A stretch of 64,000 bases of DNA from an alpha proteobacterium AAP38 (GTDB taxonomy: Bacteria > Pseudomonadota > Alphaproteobacteria > Azospirillales > Azospirillaceae). Positions 43,142 to 51,676 of this stretch are shown piece after piece; position 1 is the stretch's first letter, and each line of letters starts with the position of its first letter. The notes below the pieces were generated by a model. The model saw only the letters and a program-made list of their open reading frames with translations, was not told the origin of the DNA and did no database searches. The position numbers were made by a program, and so were the translations under genes. The DNA lies in the NCBI GenBank assembly GCA_001296005.1, contig LJHR01000027.1, forward strand, positions 62,001-126,000, in the 5' to 3' direction.

Positions 43142-43219
43142 TTGCATGATCCTCTGGTTGACGCAATGCCTCCGGAACCAGTGGTTCCGTTCGCCGGCAT
43201 TGGTATGAAAAGGTGGATT

Positions 43220-44659
43220 ATGGCGTTTATGGTCTGCGATCAGCATTACATCGGGGGACGCTGGACGGTTCCGTCCAAAGCCGGGAATGCGATGCCGGTC
43301 ATCAATCCGGCAACGCAGAAGGAGATCGGACTGGTCACGTCCGGTCACGCCGATGACGTCGATCTTGCCGTCGCCGCAGCGCGTGCCGCCTTTCCCGCAT
43401 TCTCTGTCAGTCCGGTGGCAGAGCGTGCAGCGCTGCTGGGCAGGATCCTGGCGCTGATGGAGGCGCGGGCTGAGGAACTGGCCCAGGCGATCAGCACCGA
43501 AATGGGTGCGGCGATCAGCTTTTCACGGGCCTCTCAGGTTCCCTTCGGCATCGCGCATGTGCGTGCCGCCATTGAGGTGCTGGGGACCTATGATTTCATC
43601 CGCCGGCAGGGAACGACGGCGATCATCAAGGAGGCCATTGGCGTCTGCGGACTGATCACGCCATGGAACTGGCCGCTATATCAGGTCACGGCGAAGGTGG
43701 CACCGGCCATGGCGGCGGGATGCACGATCGTGCTGAAGCCCAGCGAGATGTCGCCGCTCAGCGCCGATTTGTTTGCCCGGATCATGCATGATGCCGGGAC
43801 GCCGCCGGGCGTCTTCAACCTTGTCCATGGCACGGGACCGCAGGTGGGCGCCCCGCTGGCTGCGCACCCGGATGTGGACATGATCTCGATCACGGGGTCG
43901 ACGCGTGCCGGCATTCTGGTCGCGCAAGCCGCAGCCCCGACCGTGAAGCGCGTCACCCAGGAACTGGGCGGCAAGTCCCCCAACATCCTGCTGGATGATG
44001 CCGATTTCGAGCGTGTCGTGCCGTTGGGTGTGGCGTCGGCCTTCCGCAATGTCGGGCAGTCCTGCAGCGCTCCCACCCGCATGCTGGTTCCGGCCAGCCG
44101 GTTGGCGCAGGTTGAGGAATTGGCGGCTAAGGCCGCTGCCGCAATGACGGTGGGTGATCCGATGCAGGATGAGACGGTGCTGGGGCCTGTCTCCACCCCG
44201 GCGCAGTTCGACAAGGTGCAGGCCATGATCGCCATCGGCGTGGCGGAAGGGGCGAAACTTGTCTGCGGCGGGCCGGGGCGGCCTGAAGGGCTGGAGCAGG
44301 GCTATTTTGTGCGGCCGACCATCTTCTCGCAGGTGCGGTCGGACATGCGTATCGCCCAGGACGAGATATTCGGCCCGGTCCTCTGCCTGATCCCCTATCC
44401 CGACGAGGAAGAGGCGGTGAGCATCGCTAATGATACGGTCTACGGCCTGGGCGCGCATGTTCAGTCCGCCGATCTGGACCGTGCCCGGCGGGTCGCGTCG
44501 CATATCCGGGCCGGGCAGGTCCATATCAACCATCCAGCCTGGGACGCCCATGCCGCCTTCGGTGGCTACAAACAGTCCGGAAATGGCCGGGAATATGGGG
44601 CGTTCGGCATGGAGGAGTATCTGGAGACCAAGGCCGTACTGGGCTATTTCCTGCAATGA
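43220..44659 (+). CDS. Aldehyde dehydrogenase family protein (D-amino-acid locus)
   Basis: About 479 residues from the ATG at 43220 (AAAAGGTGG just upstream); ATGs at 43205 and 43229 are alternatives. Landmarks: ITPWNWPLYQ, TGSTRAGIL, the base in QELGGKSPNI, the catalytic Cys in VGQSCSAPTRM and EIFGPVLC. The C-terminus GNGREYGAFGMEEYLETKAVLGY is a standard ALDH ending. It is closest in style to the general ALDH used for small aliphatic aldehydes. Its operon partner, a D-threonine-aldolase-like enzyme, would make acetaldehyde or glycolaldehyde, suitable substrates. The gap to the next gene is about 100 nt. Confidence 0.87.
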   Translation: MAFMVCDQHYIGGRWTVPSKAGNAMPVINPATQKEIGLVTSGHADDVDLAVAAARAAFPAFSVSPVAERAALLGRILALMEARAEELAQAISTEMGAAISFSRASQVPFGIAHVRAAIEVLGTYDFIRRQGTTAIIKEAIGVCGLITPWNWPLYQVTAKVAPAMAAGCTIVLKPSEMSPLSADLFARIMHDAGTPPGVFNLVHGTGPQVGAPLAAHPDVDMISITGSTRAGILVAQAAAPTVKRVTQELGGKSPNILLDDADFERVVPLGVASAFRNVGQSCSAPTRMLVPASRLAQVEELAAKAAAAMTVGDPMQDETVLGPVSTPAQFDKVQAMIAIGVAEGAKLVCGGPGRPEGLEQGYFVRPTIFSQVRSDMRIAQDEIFGPVLCLIPYPDEEEAVSIANDTVYGLGAHVQSADLDRARRVASHIRAGQVHINHPAWDAHAAFGGYKQSGNGREYGAFGMEEYLETKAVLGYFLQ

Positions 44660-44766
44660 ATGGCGGCATTAAGTCCAGCCTTATCCAATCATGCAGAAGC
44701 CGTTAATTGCGCCGCGTTGATCGCGCGAGCACCATTGAAATCACCCTATCTGCGAGGACTTATCCT

Positions 44767-45948
44767 GTGACGCACGCGGACACAATGACGAACCCTGACA
44801 CGGCCTCGGCGCCAGTGCGGTTGGCGGACCTTGAAACGCCCTGTCTGATCCTGGACGCCGACCGCATGGATCGCAATATTGCCCGCCTGCGGCAGCGGCT
44901 TGCATCCCTTGGCGTTTCGCTGCGCCCGCATCTGAAGACTGCCAAGTCGGTCGATGTGGCGCGCCAGGTGATGACGAGTGCGGAAGGTCCGGCGACAGTC
45001 TCCACCCTGAAGGAGGCGGCGTATTTCGCGGCAGCCGGCGTCAAGGACATGATCTATGCCGTCGGCATCGCGCCGGCCAAGCTTGCCAAGGTGCAGCAGC
45101 TTCGTCAGGACGGCGTCGATATCGCGGTCGTGCTGGACACCGTTGAACAGGCCGAAGCCGTGGCGGCGGCGTCGCGGGCGGCGGGCCATGCCATCCCGGC
45201 GCTGATCGAGATCGATTGCGATGGCCACCGGTCGGGTGTCCTTCCCGATGATGCCGACCGTCTGCTGGCCATCGGGCGGGCGCTGGTGCAGGGGGGGGAG
45301 CTTCGTGGCGTCCTGACCCATGCCGGCGCCAGCTATGGTGCCCGCACCGAACAGGCCCTGGTCGATGCGGCATCCCAGGAACGCCGCGCGGTGGTGCAGG
45401 CGGCGCAGATACTGCGCGATGCTGGCTTGCCATGCCCGAAGGTGAGCCTGGGTTCCACGCCCACCGCCCATTTCGCCACCGATCTTTCCGGTGTCACGGA
45501 AGTGCGGGCCGGTGTGTTCGTCTTCTTCGATCTGGTGATGATGGGCATCGGTATCTGCAAGGTCGATGATATCGCCCTGTCGGTCCTGGCCACCGTGATC
45601 GGGCATCAGCAGGAAAAGGGCTGGGTGCTTGTCGATGCCGGCTGGATGGCAATGTCGCAGGATCGCGGCACCTCCAAACAGCCCGTCAGCCAGGGCTATG
45701 GTCTGGTCTGTGACAGCAGCGGCAAACCCTTTGCCGATATCATCCTGGCCGATGCCAACCAGGAGCATGGGATTGTCACTGTTCGGCCCGGTTCCGGGGC
45801 GACCTTGCCCGATCTGAAGATCGGTGACCGCGTGCGTATCCTGCCCAACCATGCCTGCGCCACGGGGGCCCAGCATGCCGGCTACAAGGTCGTGCGCGGC
45901 GCGTCGGATATTGTCGAGGCCAGCTGGCCGCGTTTCGGAGGCTGGTAA
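44767..45948 (+). CDS. D-threonine aldolase / D-serine dehydratase-like PLP enzyme
   Basis: 393 residues from the GTG at 44767, preceded by GAGGA at an 8-nt gap; an internal ATG at 44785 is an alternative. It belongs to fold type III (alanine-racemase-like). The PLP Lys is in LRPHLKTAKS, and the metal-site NHACAT at the C-terminus is the hallmark of the DSD1/D-threonine aldolase family. Members cleave D-threonine to glycine and acetaldehyde, or dehydrate D-serine or 3-hydroxyaspartate. The stop and the RidA start overlap by one base (TAATG). A neighbouring imine deaminase and DAO flavoenzyme fit this chemistry. Confidence 0.85.
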   Translation: MTHADTMTNPDTASAPVRLADLETPCLILDADRMDRNIARLRQRLASLGVSLRPHLKTAKSVDVARQVMTSAEGPATVSTLKEAAYFAAAGVKDMIYAVGIAPAKLAKVQQLRQDGVDIAVVLDTVEQAEAVAAASRAAGHAIPALIEIDCDGHRSGVLPDDADRLLAIGRALVQGGELRGVLTHAGASYGARTEQALVDAASQERRAVVQAAQILRDAGLPCPKVSLGSTPTAHFATDLSGVTEVRAGVFVFFDLVMMGIGICKVDDIALSVLATVIGHQQEKGWVLVDAGWMAMSQDRGTSKQPVSQGYGLVCDSSGKPFADIILADANQEHGIVTVRPGSGATLPDLKIGDRVRILPNHACATGAQHAGYKVVRGASDIVEASWPRFGGW

Positions 45949-46349
45949 TGTCCGGTATTGAAACCATCCTGACCGATACCGCACCCGCGCCCGCTGGCCA
46001 TTATGTGCAGGCGACGCGGGCCGATGACACGATCTATATCTCCGGGCAATTGCCGATCCGTGCGGATCGCCAGCCGCTTCCCGATGCCAGCTTTGAGACG
46101 CAGGCCCGTCAGGCCGTGACCAACATGCTGGAAATCCTCAAGGCGGCGGGTGGCACACCGGCGCAGCTGGCGCGCGTGACTGCCTATATCGTTGGCGTCG
46201 CCAACTGGCCGGAATTCAACCGCATCTATGCGGAGATGCTGCCCGATGCGCGACCGGCGCGGACCGTGGTGCCCGTGCCCGAACTTCATTACGGGTTTTT
46301 GGTGGAGGTTGACGCCGTCGCGTATCTTCCCACGATTACAACGGCCTAA
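45948..46349 (+). CDS. RidA family imine deaminase
   Basis: 133 residues, start overlapping the previous stop. It has PAPAGHYVQATRADDTIYISGQLPI at the N-terminus, DASFETQARQAVTNMLEILKAAGG in the middle and RPARTVVPVPELHYGFLVEVDAVAY at the end. The conserved Arg in P-A-R-T-V is the carboxylate-binding residue of RidA proteins. RidA hydrolyses enamine/imine intermediates made by PLP dehydratases and by amino-acid oxidases, which matches both its neighbours. Confidence 0.9.
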   Translation: MSGIETILTDTAPAPAGHYVQATRADDTIYISGQLPIRADRQPLPDASFETQARQAVTNMLEILKAAGGTPAQLARVTAYIVGVANWPEFNRIYAEMLPDARPARTVVPVPELHYGFLVEVDAVAYLPTITTA

Positions 46350-46398
46350 TCGCATCTGCGCGCCGGTACTCCGAACTCAACCTCGCCGAGGTTTCACG

Positions 46399-47721
46399 AT
46401 GCTTCCCGCTGTTCGATCCGTTGCCAGTGACGAAACCCTGCCCCAGTCCGTTGATGTCGTGGTGATCGGCGGTGGCATTGTCGGCACTGCGTCGGCCTAT
46501 TATCTGGCCAAGCGCGGCCTGTCCATGGCCCTGCTGGAGAAGGGCCATATCGCCTGTGAACAGTCGAGCCGGACCTGGGGCTGGTGTCGGCAGCAGAACC
46601 GCGACCCGCGTGAAATGCCCCTGTCGCTTCTGTCCATGTCATTGTGGGACGGGCTGGCGGCGGAGATCGGTCAGGATCTGGGTTTCCGCCGCACGGGTCT
46701 GGTCTATGCGACCGACGATGCCGCCATGCTGGCCGGGTGGGAGGCATGGGGGCCGACGGCGCGGACGTTCGGTGTTGAAACCTACATGCTGACAGGGGCG
46801 CAGGCCGCACAGCGCATTCCCGAAACCCGCCGCAAATGGGTGGGCGGTTTGCACTCTGTCGCGGATGGTAAGGCGGAACCCGCCTGGGCGGCGCCGGCCC
46901 TGGCCGAAGGGGCGCGTGCGCGCGGCGCCACCATCCATCAGAACTGTGCCGTGCGCGGCCTGGACATCACCAATGGCCGTGTGACGGGTGTGCATACCGA
47001 AAAGGGCAGCATCCGGGCGGATGCGGTCCTGTGTGCTGCCGGGGCCTGGGCCTCCACCTTCCTGGCCCGCCATGGCGTGGTGTTTCCCCAGGCCAGCGTG
47101 CGGCAGACGGCGTTGCGCACGAAGCCGACCCGCGATGTCGGCGACGTGGTCTATTGCCCCGACTTGGCGATGACGCGGCGCCTGGATGGCAGCTACACCC
47201 TGGCGATCAGCGGGCGGGCGACGCTGGAACTGACGGCGCAGGGCATGCGGTTCGCCCGCGAATTCCTGCCGCAATTTATCAAGCGCCTGAAGGCGGTACA
47301 GATCGGGGTTGGCAAATCCCTGTTCGCTGGGCCGGAATCCCTTCCATCCTGGCTGGGCAGCGATGATAAGATGTTCGAGCGTCAGCGCGTGCTGGACCCG
47401 GCCCCCAACCGGCGGCTGGTTGAGGCCATCATGGATAATGTGAAGGGCACCTTCCCCGAACTGGCCGGGATCGAGATCGACCATGTCTGGGGCGCCTATG
47501 TCGATTGCACGCCGGATGCCGTGCCGGTTGCGTCTGGCATCGATGCGATCGGTGGGCTGTTCCTGGCGGCCGGCTGTTCGGGGCATGGTTTCGGCCTTGG
47601 ACCGGGCATCGGCTACCTGATGGCGCAACTGATCGCCAATGAAACGCCATCCGTCGACCCCACACATTTCAACCTGTCGCGGCTGGTTGACGGGTCGACC
47701 ATCAAAGTCGGCTCGCTTTAG
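46399..47721 (+). CDS. FAD-dependent amino-acid/amine oxidoreductase (DAO family)
   Basis: 440 residues from the ATG at 46399; an upstream in-frame extension overlaps RidA and is unlikely. The FAD motif is VDVVVIGGGIVGTASAYYLAKRG. The region CEQSSRTWGWCRQQNRDPREMPL is a signature of a DAO subgroup found beside RidA and ALDH genes in proteobacteria. The C-terminal AGCSGHGFGLGPGIGYL closes the FAD site. It would oxidise a D-amino acid, glycine-like or secondary amine substrate to an imine, passing electrons to O2 or the respiratory chain. RidA would then hydrolyse that imine. Confidence 0.87.
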   Translation: MLPAVRSVASDETLPQSVDVVVIGGGIVGTASAYYLAKRGLSMALLEKGHIACEQSSRTWGWCRQQNRDPREMPLSLLSMSLWDGLAAEIGQDLGFRRTGLVYATDDAAMLAGWEAWGPTARTFGVETYMLTGAQAAQRIPETRRKWVGGLHSVADGKAEPAWAAPALAEGARARGATIHQNCAVRGLDITNGRVTGVHTEKGSIRADAVLCAAGAWASTFLARHGVVFPQASVRQTALRTKPTRDVGDVVYCPDLAMTRRLDGSYTLAISGRATLELTAQGMRFAREFLPQFIKRLKAVQIGVGKSLFAGPESLPSWLGSDDKMFERQRVLDPAPNRRLVEAIMDNVKGTFPELAGIEIDHVWGAYVDCTPDAVPVASGIDAIGGLFLAAGCSGHGFGLGPGIGYLMAQLIANETPSVDPTHFNLSRLVDGSTIKVGSL

Positions 47722-47760
47722 GACTTTCCACAACAAACAGACAAATCCAGGGGGCACAAC

Positions 47761-48963
47761 ATGGGCACGATCGCTATGGCCGCTTCCGGACAAAAGCCAT
47801 CCGGCATCATCGGAACGGCTGTCAAATCGGCGGGGTCACGTCTGCGCGGTATTGATGCGCTGCGTGGTTTCGTCATGGTGGTGATGCTGCTGGACCATGT
47901 CCGGGAGACGTGGTTCCTGCATGTCGACATTACCGATCCGGTGGATGCAAGGACCATCATGCCGGCCCTGTTCTTCGCCCGGCTGGCCGCCAGCCTGTGC
48001 GCGCCGATCTTTGTGGCGCTGACGGGACTTGGCGTCTTTCTCTATGCCCGCAACCACACGGCCCAGGAAACGACCTCCTACCTGCTGAAGCGCGGCCTGC
48101 TGCTGATGGCGATTGAGGTGCTTTTCCTGTCGCCGCTTTACTGGGGGATCGCACAGCCAACATTGTGGTTGCAGGTCATTTGGTGCATTGGGGTGTGCAT
48201 GATCGTGCTGGCCGGTCTGTTCCGGCTGCCGCTGGCTACGCTGATCGTGCTGGGGATGGTGATCGTTGCGGGCCACAATCTGCTTGATCCCATCCGTCTG
48301 GCCCCGGATGCGCCGTTTCACTGGCTCTGGGCCGTGCTGCACCAGCGTGACCTTCTTGTCCTGCCTTTCGGGCTGGTGGCCAAGACCAGCTATCCTGTGC
48401 TGGCCTGGATCGGTGTGATCCTGCTTGGCTTCGGGATCGGGCCCTGGTTCCTGCCGCATGTCTCGGCCCAAGTGCGTCAGCGCCGGCTGCTGCTGCTGGG
48501 TGTCGGCATGATCGCCCTGTTCATTGGTCTGCGACTTCTCAACATCTATGGCGACAAGCCGTGGTTTGTCGTTGATGGTGATCCGGCCCGGACGATGATG
48601 AGCTTCATGTCGCTCACCAAATATCCGCCATCGCTGGATTTCCTGCTGTTTACCCTGGGTGTTGGATCGCTGCTGCTGGCCTTTTTCGAACGTATCCGCG
48701 ACGCTGGTATCACCAGCGCGCTGTCAGTGTTCGGCGGTGCCCCGATGTTCTTCTACATCTTCCACTTGGCCATGCTGCGCGTGCTGTACCACACGGCGCT
48801 GGCCATCTGGGGCCCCAACCATGGGGTTTTGTTTGGGTTTGATAATTATGGCTGGGTGTTCGCCTGGTACCTGGGCCTGATCATTCCCTTCTACATTCCG
48901 ACGGCCTGGTTCTCGCGGTTGAAGGCGCGGCGCAAGGATATCACCTGGCTGAGATATTTCTGA
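47761..48963 (+). CDS. DUF1624 / heparan-N-acetyltransferase-like membrane protein
   Basis: 400 residues with about ten helices. It opens with RLRGIDALRGFVMVVMLLDHVRETWF, the pattern of the DUF1624 membrane acyltransferase-like family, in which a DH/DHxR element is common. The ATG follows GGGGGCAC. About 40 nt separate it from the DAO gene, so it may be the last gene of that operon. Role and substrate are unknown; related proteins move acyl groups across membranes. Confidence 0.8.
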   Translation: MGTIAMAASGQKPSGIIGTAVKSAGSRLRGIDALRGFVMVVMLLDHVRETWFLHVDITDPVDARTIMPALFFARLAASLCAPIFVALTGLGVFLYARNHTAQETTSYLLKRGLLLMAIEVLFLSPLYWGIAQPTLWLQVIWCIGVCMIVLAGLFRLPLATLIVLGMVIVAGHNLLDPIRLAPDAPFHWLWAVLHQRDLLVLPFGLVAKTSYPVLAWIGVILLGFGIGPWFLPHVSAQVRQRRLLLLGVGMIALFIGLRLLNIYGDKPWFVVDGDPARTMMSFMSLTKYPPSLDFLLFTLGVGSLLLAFFERIRDAGITSALSVFGGAPMFFYIFHLAMLRVLYHTALAIWGPNHGVLFGFDNYGWVFAWYLGLIIPFYIPTAWFSRLKARRKDITWLRYF

Positions 48964-49011
48964 CCGGTCGCGTTTTCCCTGGGACGGCAGGCGGGGCCGA
49001 TGTCGTTGCCG

Positions 49012-49230
49012 TCAGGGTGCATGCTGAATGCTGGTGGATAATGTCGTCACAATGACGTCCAGGTCCGCGTTCGTCAGCAAGGGGGAATTCCCGAGGAGCA
49101 GGCTGGTCCGTGCCAGCCTGCGCTGCCACTCCAGAACGCGGTTTGCCGGCAAAAGTTCCGCCGCTGTCCGCGCCAGTGCGGCCGGCATGGCGGGATCGCG
49201 GGCATGCAGCAATCCGCCCTTCGCGGGCTT
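49012..49230 (-). pseudogene. Truncated C-terminal fragment of an unrecognised protein
   Basis: One minus-strand frame from about 49230 down to 49012 reads GGLLHARDPAMPAALART then a mixed helical string ending LSTSIQHAP and a stop. Its composition and codon use look like a real protein's C-terminus. No start codon with a ribosome site exists, and the frame is closed upstream by a TGA at 49231-49233. I do not recognise the family. It abuts a plus-strand fragment, suggesting both were cut by the same rearrangement. Confidence 0.4.
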
Positions 49231-49620
49231 TCAGGACCTGACGCCTGTCTTCGCCGACTGGCTGGACCGGCATTTCAGGCCGACGGTGGCGGCCGAATGA
49301 CGGAACTGGGGACACCATCGCGCGTGCGCTGCCTTGTCCTGGATCTCAATGGATCGCTGACCGGGCAGGCGGGGTTGCGGCGACGGATTGATGACGGGTC
49401 TGCCGTGCTGCTTCCGGCCCGCGATTGCAGCCAAGCTGCGTTTTGGCAGCAGCCTGGAAGCCTCCGTCAATCTGGTCCGCAGCCACAATTTATTGCTGAA
49501 CTTGTTGCTGCGCCTTGTTTCCCCCTGGCTGAGCTTTGACCGGCAGGACCCTGATCTGGGGACCGCGCGGGAGAAAGGCACGCCATGATTGCGGATGCCG
49601 TTGGGGCAGCCGCTGCTTAA
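49206..49620 (+). pseudogene. Gene fragments with a frameshift, unrecognised
   Basis: A plus-strand frame ends in GFQDLTPVFADWLDRHFRP and TVAAE at 49300. Its TGA overlaps an ATG (ATGA at 49297) that opens a second frame (MTELGTPSRVRCLVLDLNG). That frame continues sensibly only after a shift near 49440 into LRFGSSLEASVNLVRSHNL. The second gene would have about 100 residues. I recognise neither product. The region from 48964 to 49713 holds no intact gene. Confidence 0.4.
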
Positions 49621-49713
49621 GATGTTCGACGGGCCACGGGCCCAGGGTTTATCCCTTGCCGCTGACAATGGTGTCACCAGCATCGGCCACTCACGGCATT
49701 GTGGAGACAAGGC

Positions 49714-50610
49714 ATGCCCCGCCGTAAGGATATCTGGAGATGCGGGCTGATCGCCCGGCCTGCGGCGGAACTTCTGTCCGGCGGGCTGGCCGATGCAGCG
49801 GTGCATTGGCTACCCGAGGAACCTGCTTTCGCCTTTCTGGCCGATCCCTTTGCGTGGCGTGAACCGGGAGGGCGGCTTCATGTCTTTGTGGAAAGCTATG
49901 ATTATGCGACACGGCACGGGATCATCGAACTGCTGACGCTGGGCGATGATTACCGGCTGGTGGCGCGCCGCCCCTGCCTGCGGGAACCTTGGCACCTCTC
50001 TTATCCGCAGGTTTTCGATGCCGATGGGGCCACCTGGATGTTGCCGGAGGCGTACCGGTCGGGGGGCTTGCATCTCTATCGCATGGGGGAGGGGCCGGCG
50101 GATTGGAGGCGTGAGGCGGAAATCCGTCTGGACTGCGTGCCCGTGGACGCCACGCCGCTTTGGCATGAAGGTCGCTGGTGGCTGTTCTATTCGCCGGCTA
50201 CAGCCAAGGCCACCAAGCTGGGGCATCTGCATGTGGCCTGGGCAGACCGGTTGACGGGGCCGTGGACCCCGCATCCCGGCAATCCCGTCCGCATCGACCG
50301 TGGTTCATCCCGCCCCGGCGGTACGGCCCTGGTCATTGATGGCCGGATCATGTTGCCCGTTCAGGATTGCCGCCGCACCTATGGCGGCGCGCTGCGCCCG
50401 CTCTGGATCGACAGGCTGGAAGAGAGGGGGTTTGCGGCGGTGGCGGGGGCGCCGCTGGACCTGCCGGGATCAGCAGGGGCCTATCGTGATGGGATGCACA
50501 CGTTGAGCAGCGGCGGCGGCGTCACCCTGATCGATGTGAAGCGCATTGACCGGTCGCTCTCCGGTCTTTGGCTGGATATCAAACGGAGATGGGGGCGATC
50601 CGCCGCATGA
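49714..50610 (+). CDS. GINT1-N/GH43-like propeller protein of the polysaccharide locus
   Basis: 298 residues from ATG 49714 (GGAG at a 7-nt gap). It starts with RRKDIWRCGLIARPAAELL and contains FLADPFAWREPGGRLHVFVE, SYPQVFDADGATWMLPEA and LFYSPATAKATKLGHLHVAW. This repeating blade pattern is what I know from the N-terminal propeller of glucosamine-inositolphosphorylceramide transferase-like proteins and some GH43-type sequences in bacterial capsule loci. It probably modifies or recognises a glycan. Its 3' end overlaps the convergent GT4 gene by 32 nt. Confidence 0.65.
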   Translation: MPRRKDIWRCGLIARPAAELLSGGLADAAVHWLPEEPAFAFLADPFAWREPGGRLHVFVESYDYATRHGIIELLTLGDDYRLVARRPCLREPWHLSYPQVFDADGATWMLPEAYRSGGLHLYRMGEGPADWRREAEIRLDCVPVDATPLWHEGRWWLFYSPATAKATKLGHLHVAWADRLTGPWTPHPGNPVRIDRGSSRPGGTALVIDGRIMLPVQDCRRTYGGALRPLWIDRLEERGFAAVAGAPLDLPGSAGAYRDGMHTLSSGGGVTLIDVKRIDRSLSGLWLDIKRRWGRSAA

Positions 50611-51676
50611 TGGCGGTGCCGGCTTCCCGGAACCGGGTCTGAGAGAACTGATCCTGTATAAGGGTTCGCGCCGCCATTCCCATGGCATGCAGTCCGCCGG
50701 GATTGGACAATAGTTTCGCCAGCTGTGTGGCCAGCGTCGCAACATCACCGGGCGGAACAGTGTGACCAGTCGCACCCTCCATGATGCTATGCGGGATTTC
50801 CCCCACGGCGGATGCCAGCACGGGCAGGCCGGCTGCCATCGCCTCATGCGCTGCGATGCAGAAACCCTCGGACCGGGAGGGTTGCAGATAGAGATGCAGG
50901 TCCGCCAGGAACCTGTCGGGGCGGTCCGTATAGCCGGGCAGGATCACGTCGGCAATGCCGACGTCCGCCGCCAGGGCGGCCAGCCGCGCCCGTTCGTCCC
51001 CCTCGCCGGCCAGTGTCAGGCTGATGGGGCAGGGCGGGCGGAACCCTTGGCGATGCAGGGCCACCAGTGCCATCAGCAAGACGTCATAGCCCTTGACCGG
51101 GTGCAACCGGCCCAGGCTGCCCAGACGCAGCGTCTCTCCGGTTTGCCAGGGCTGTGCGGTGGGCTGGTCGGGATTGGCGGCGAAGATGGGCCAAGTCGTC
51201 AGCCTGTCGGGCGTCACGCCCAGCCGTTGCCGTGTCAGGGTGGTGACCAAGGCGGAATCCCCGACCCATAGCAGGGCGCGTGATTGCAGCAGCCGCATCA
51301 GCCGCCGGTTCCACGGCTTCAGGAAGGCCGCATGCTGCCAGCAGACGACCGGCAATCCAAGCCTGGGGCCGATCAGCAGTCCCAGGATGGTGGCGCGGCT
51401 GAGCGATGTCCAGAGATGGGTGGCCCCCCATTTCCGCAGTTCCGCGTGCAGCCAGCGGGCGGCCTGCCAATGGTCGCCGGTTCCGCCATCGCGCACCAGG
51501 GGATTAAGCCCGGCCTCCACCATGGGGGGCAGGGCACGGCCATCCCGGCGGGTCAGGGCAAAGACCCGGACAACGGCCCCGGCATCGCGCATGACGCGGG
51601 TGACGGCAGGCACGGGCAGGGCGGCCCCGCCACCCTCCACGGAATTGATGACATAAGCGATACGCACGGGCTTCAC
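50579..51676 (-). CDS. Glycosyltransferase family 4 protein
   Basis: 365 residues from the GTG at 51676, which overlaps the flippase TGA (GTGA). GGAG lies about 10 nt upstream. A GT-B fold: N-terminal YVINSVEGGGA, and a C-terminal sugar-nucleotide domain with GRLHPVKGYDVLLMAL, LAGEGDERARLAALAADVGI and PSRSEGFCIAAHEAMAAGLPVLASAVGEIP, where the E-x7-E motif sits. It should add a sugar to a lipid-linked glycan. The last gene of a four-gene polysaccharide operon. Confidence 0.9.
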   Translation of the reverse strand: MKPVRIAYVINSVEGGGAALPVPAVTRVMRDAGAVVRVFALTRRDGRALPPMVEAGLNPLVRDGGTGDHWQAARWLHAELRKWGATHLWTSLSRATILGLLIGPRLGLPVVCWQHAAFLKPWNRRLMRLLQSRALLWVGDSALVTTLTRQRLGVTPDRLTTWPIFAANPDQPTAQPWQTGETLRLGSLGRLHPVKGYDVLLMALVALHRQGFRPPCPISLTLAGEGDERARLAALAADVGIADVILPGYTDRPDRFLADLHLYLQPSRSEGFCIAAHEAMAAGLPVLASAVGEIPHSIMEGATGHTVPPGDVATLATQLAKLLSNPGGLHAMGMAARTLIQDQFSQTRFREAGTAIMRRIAPISV

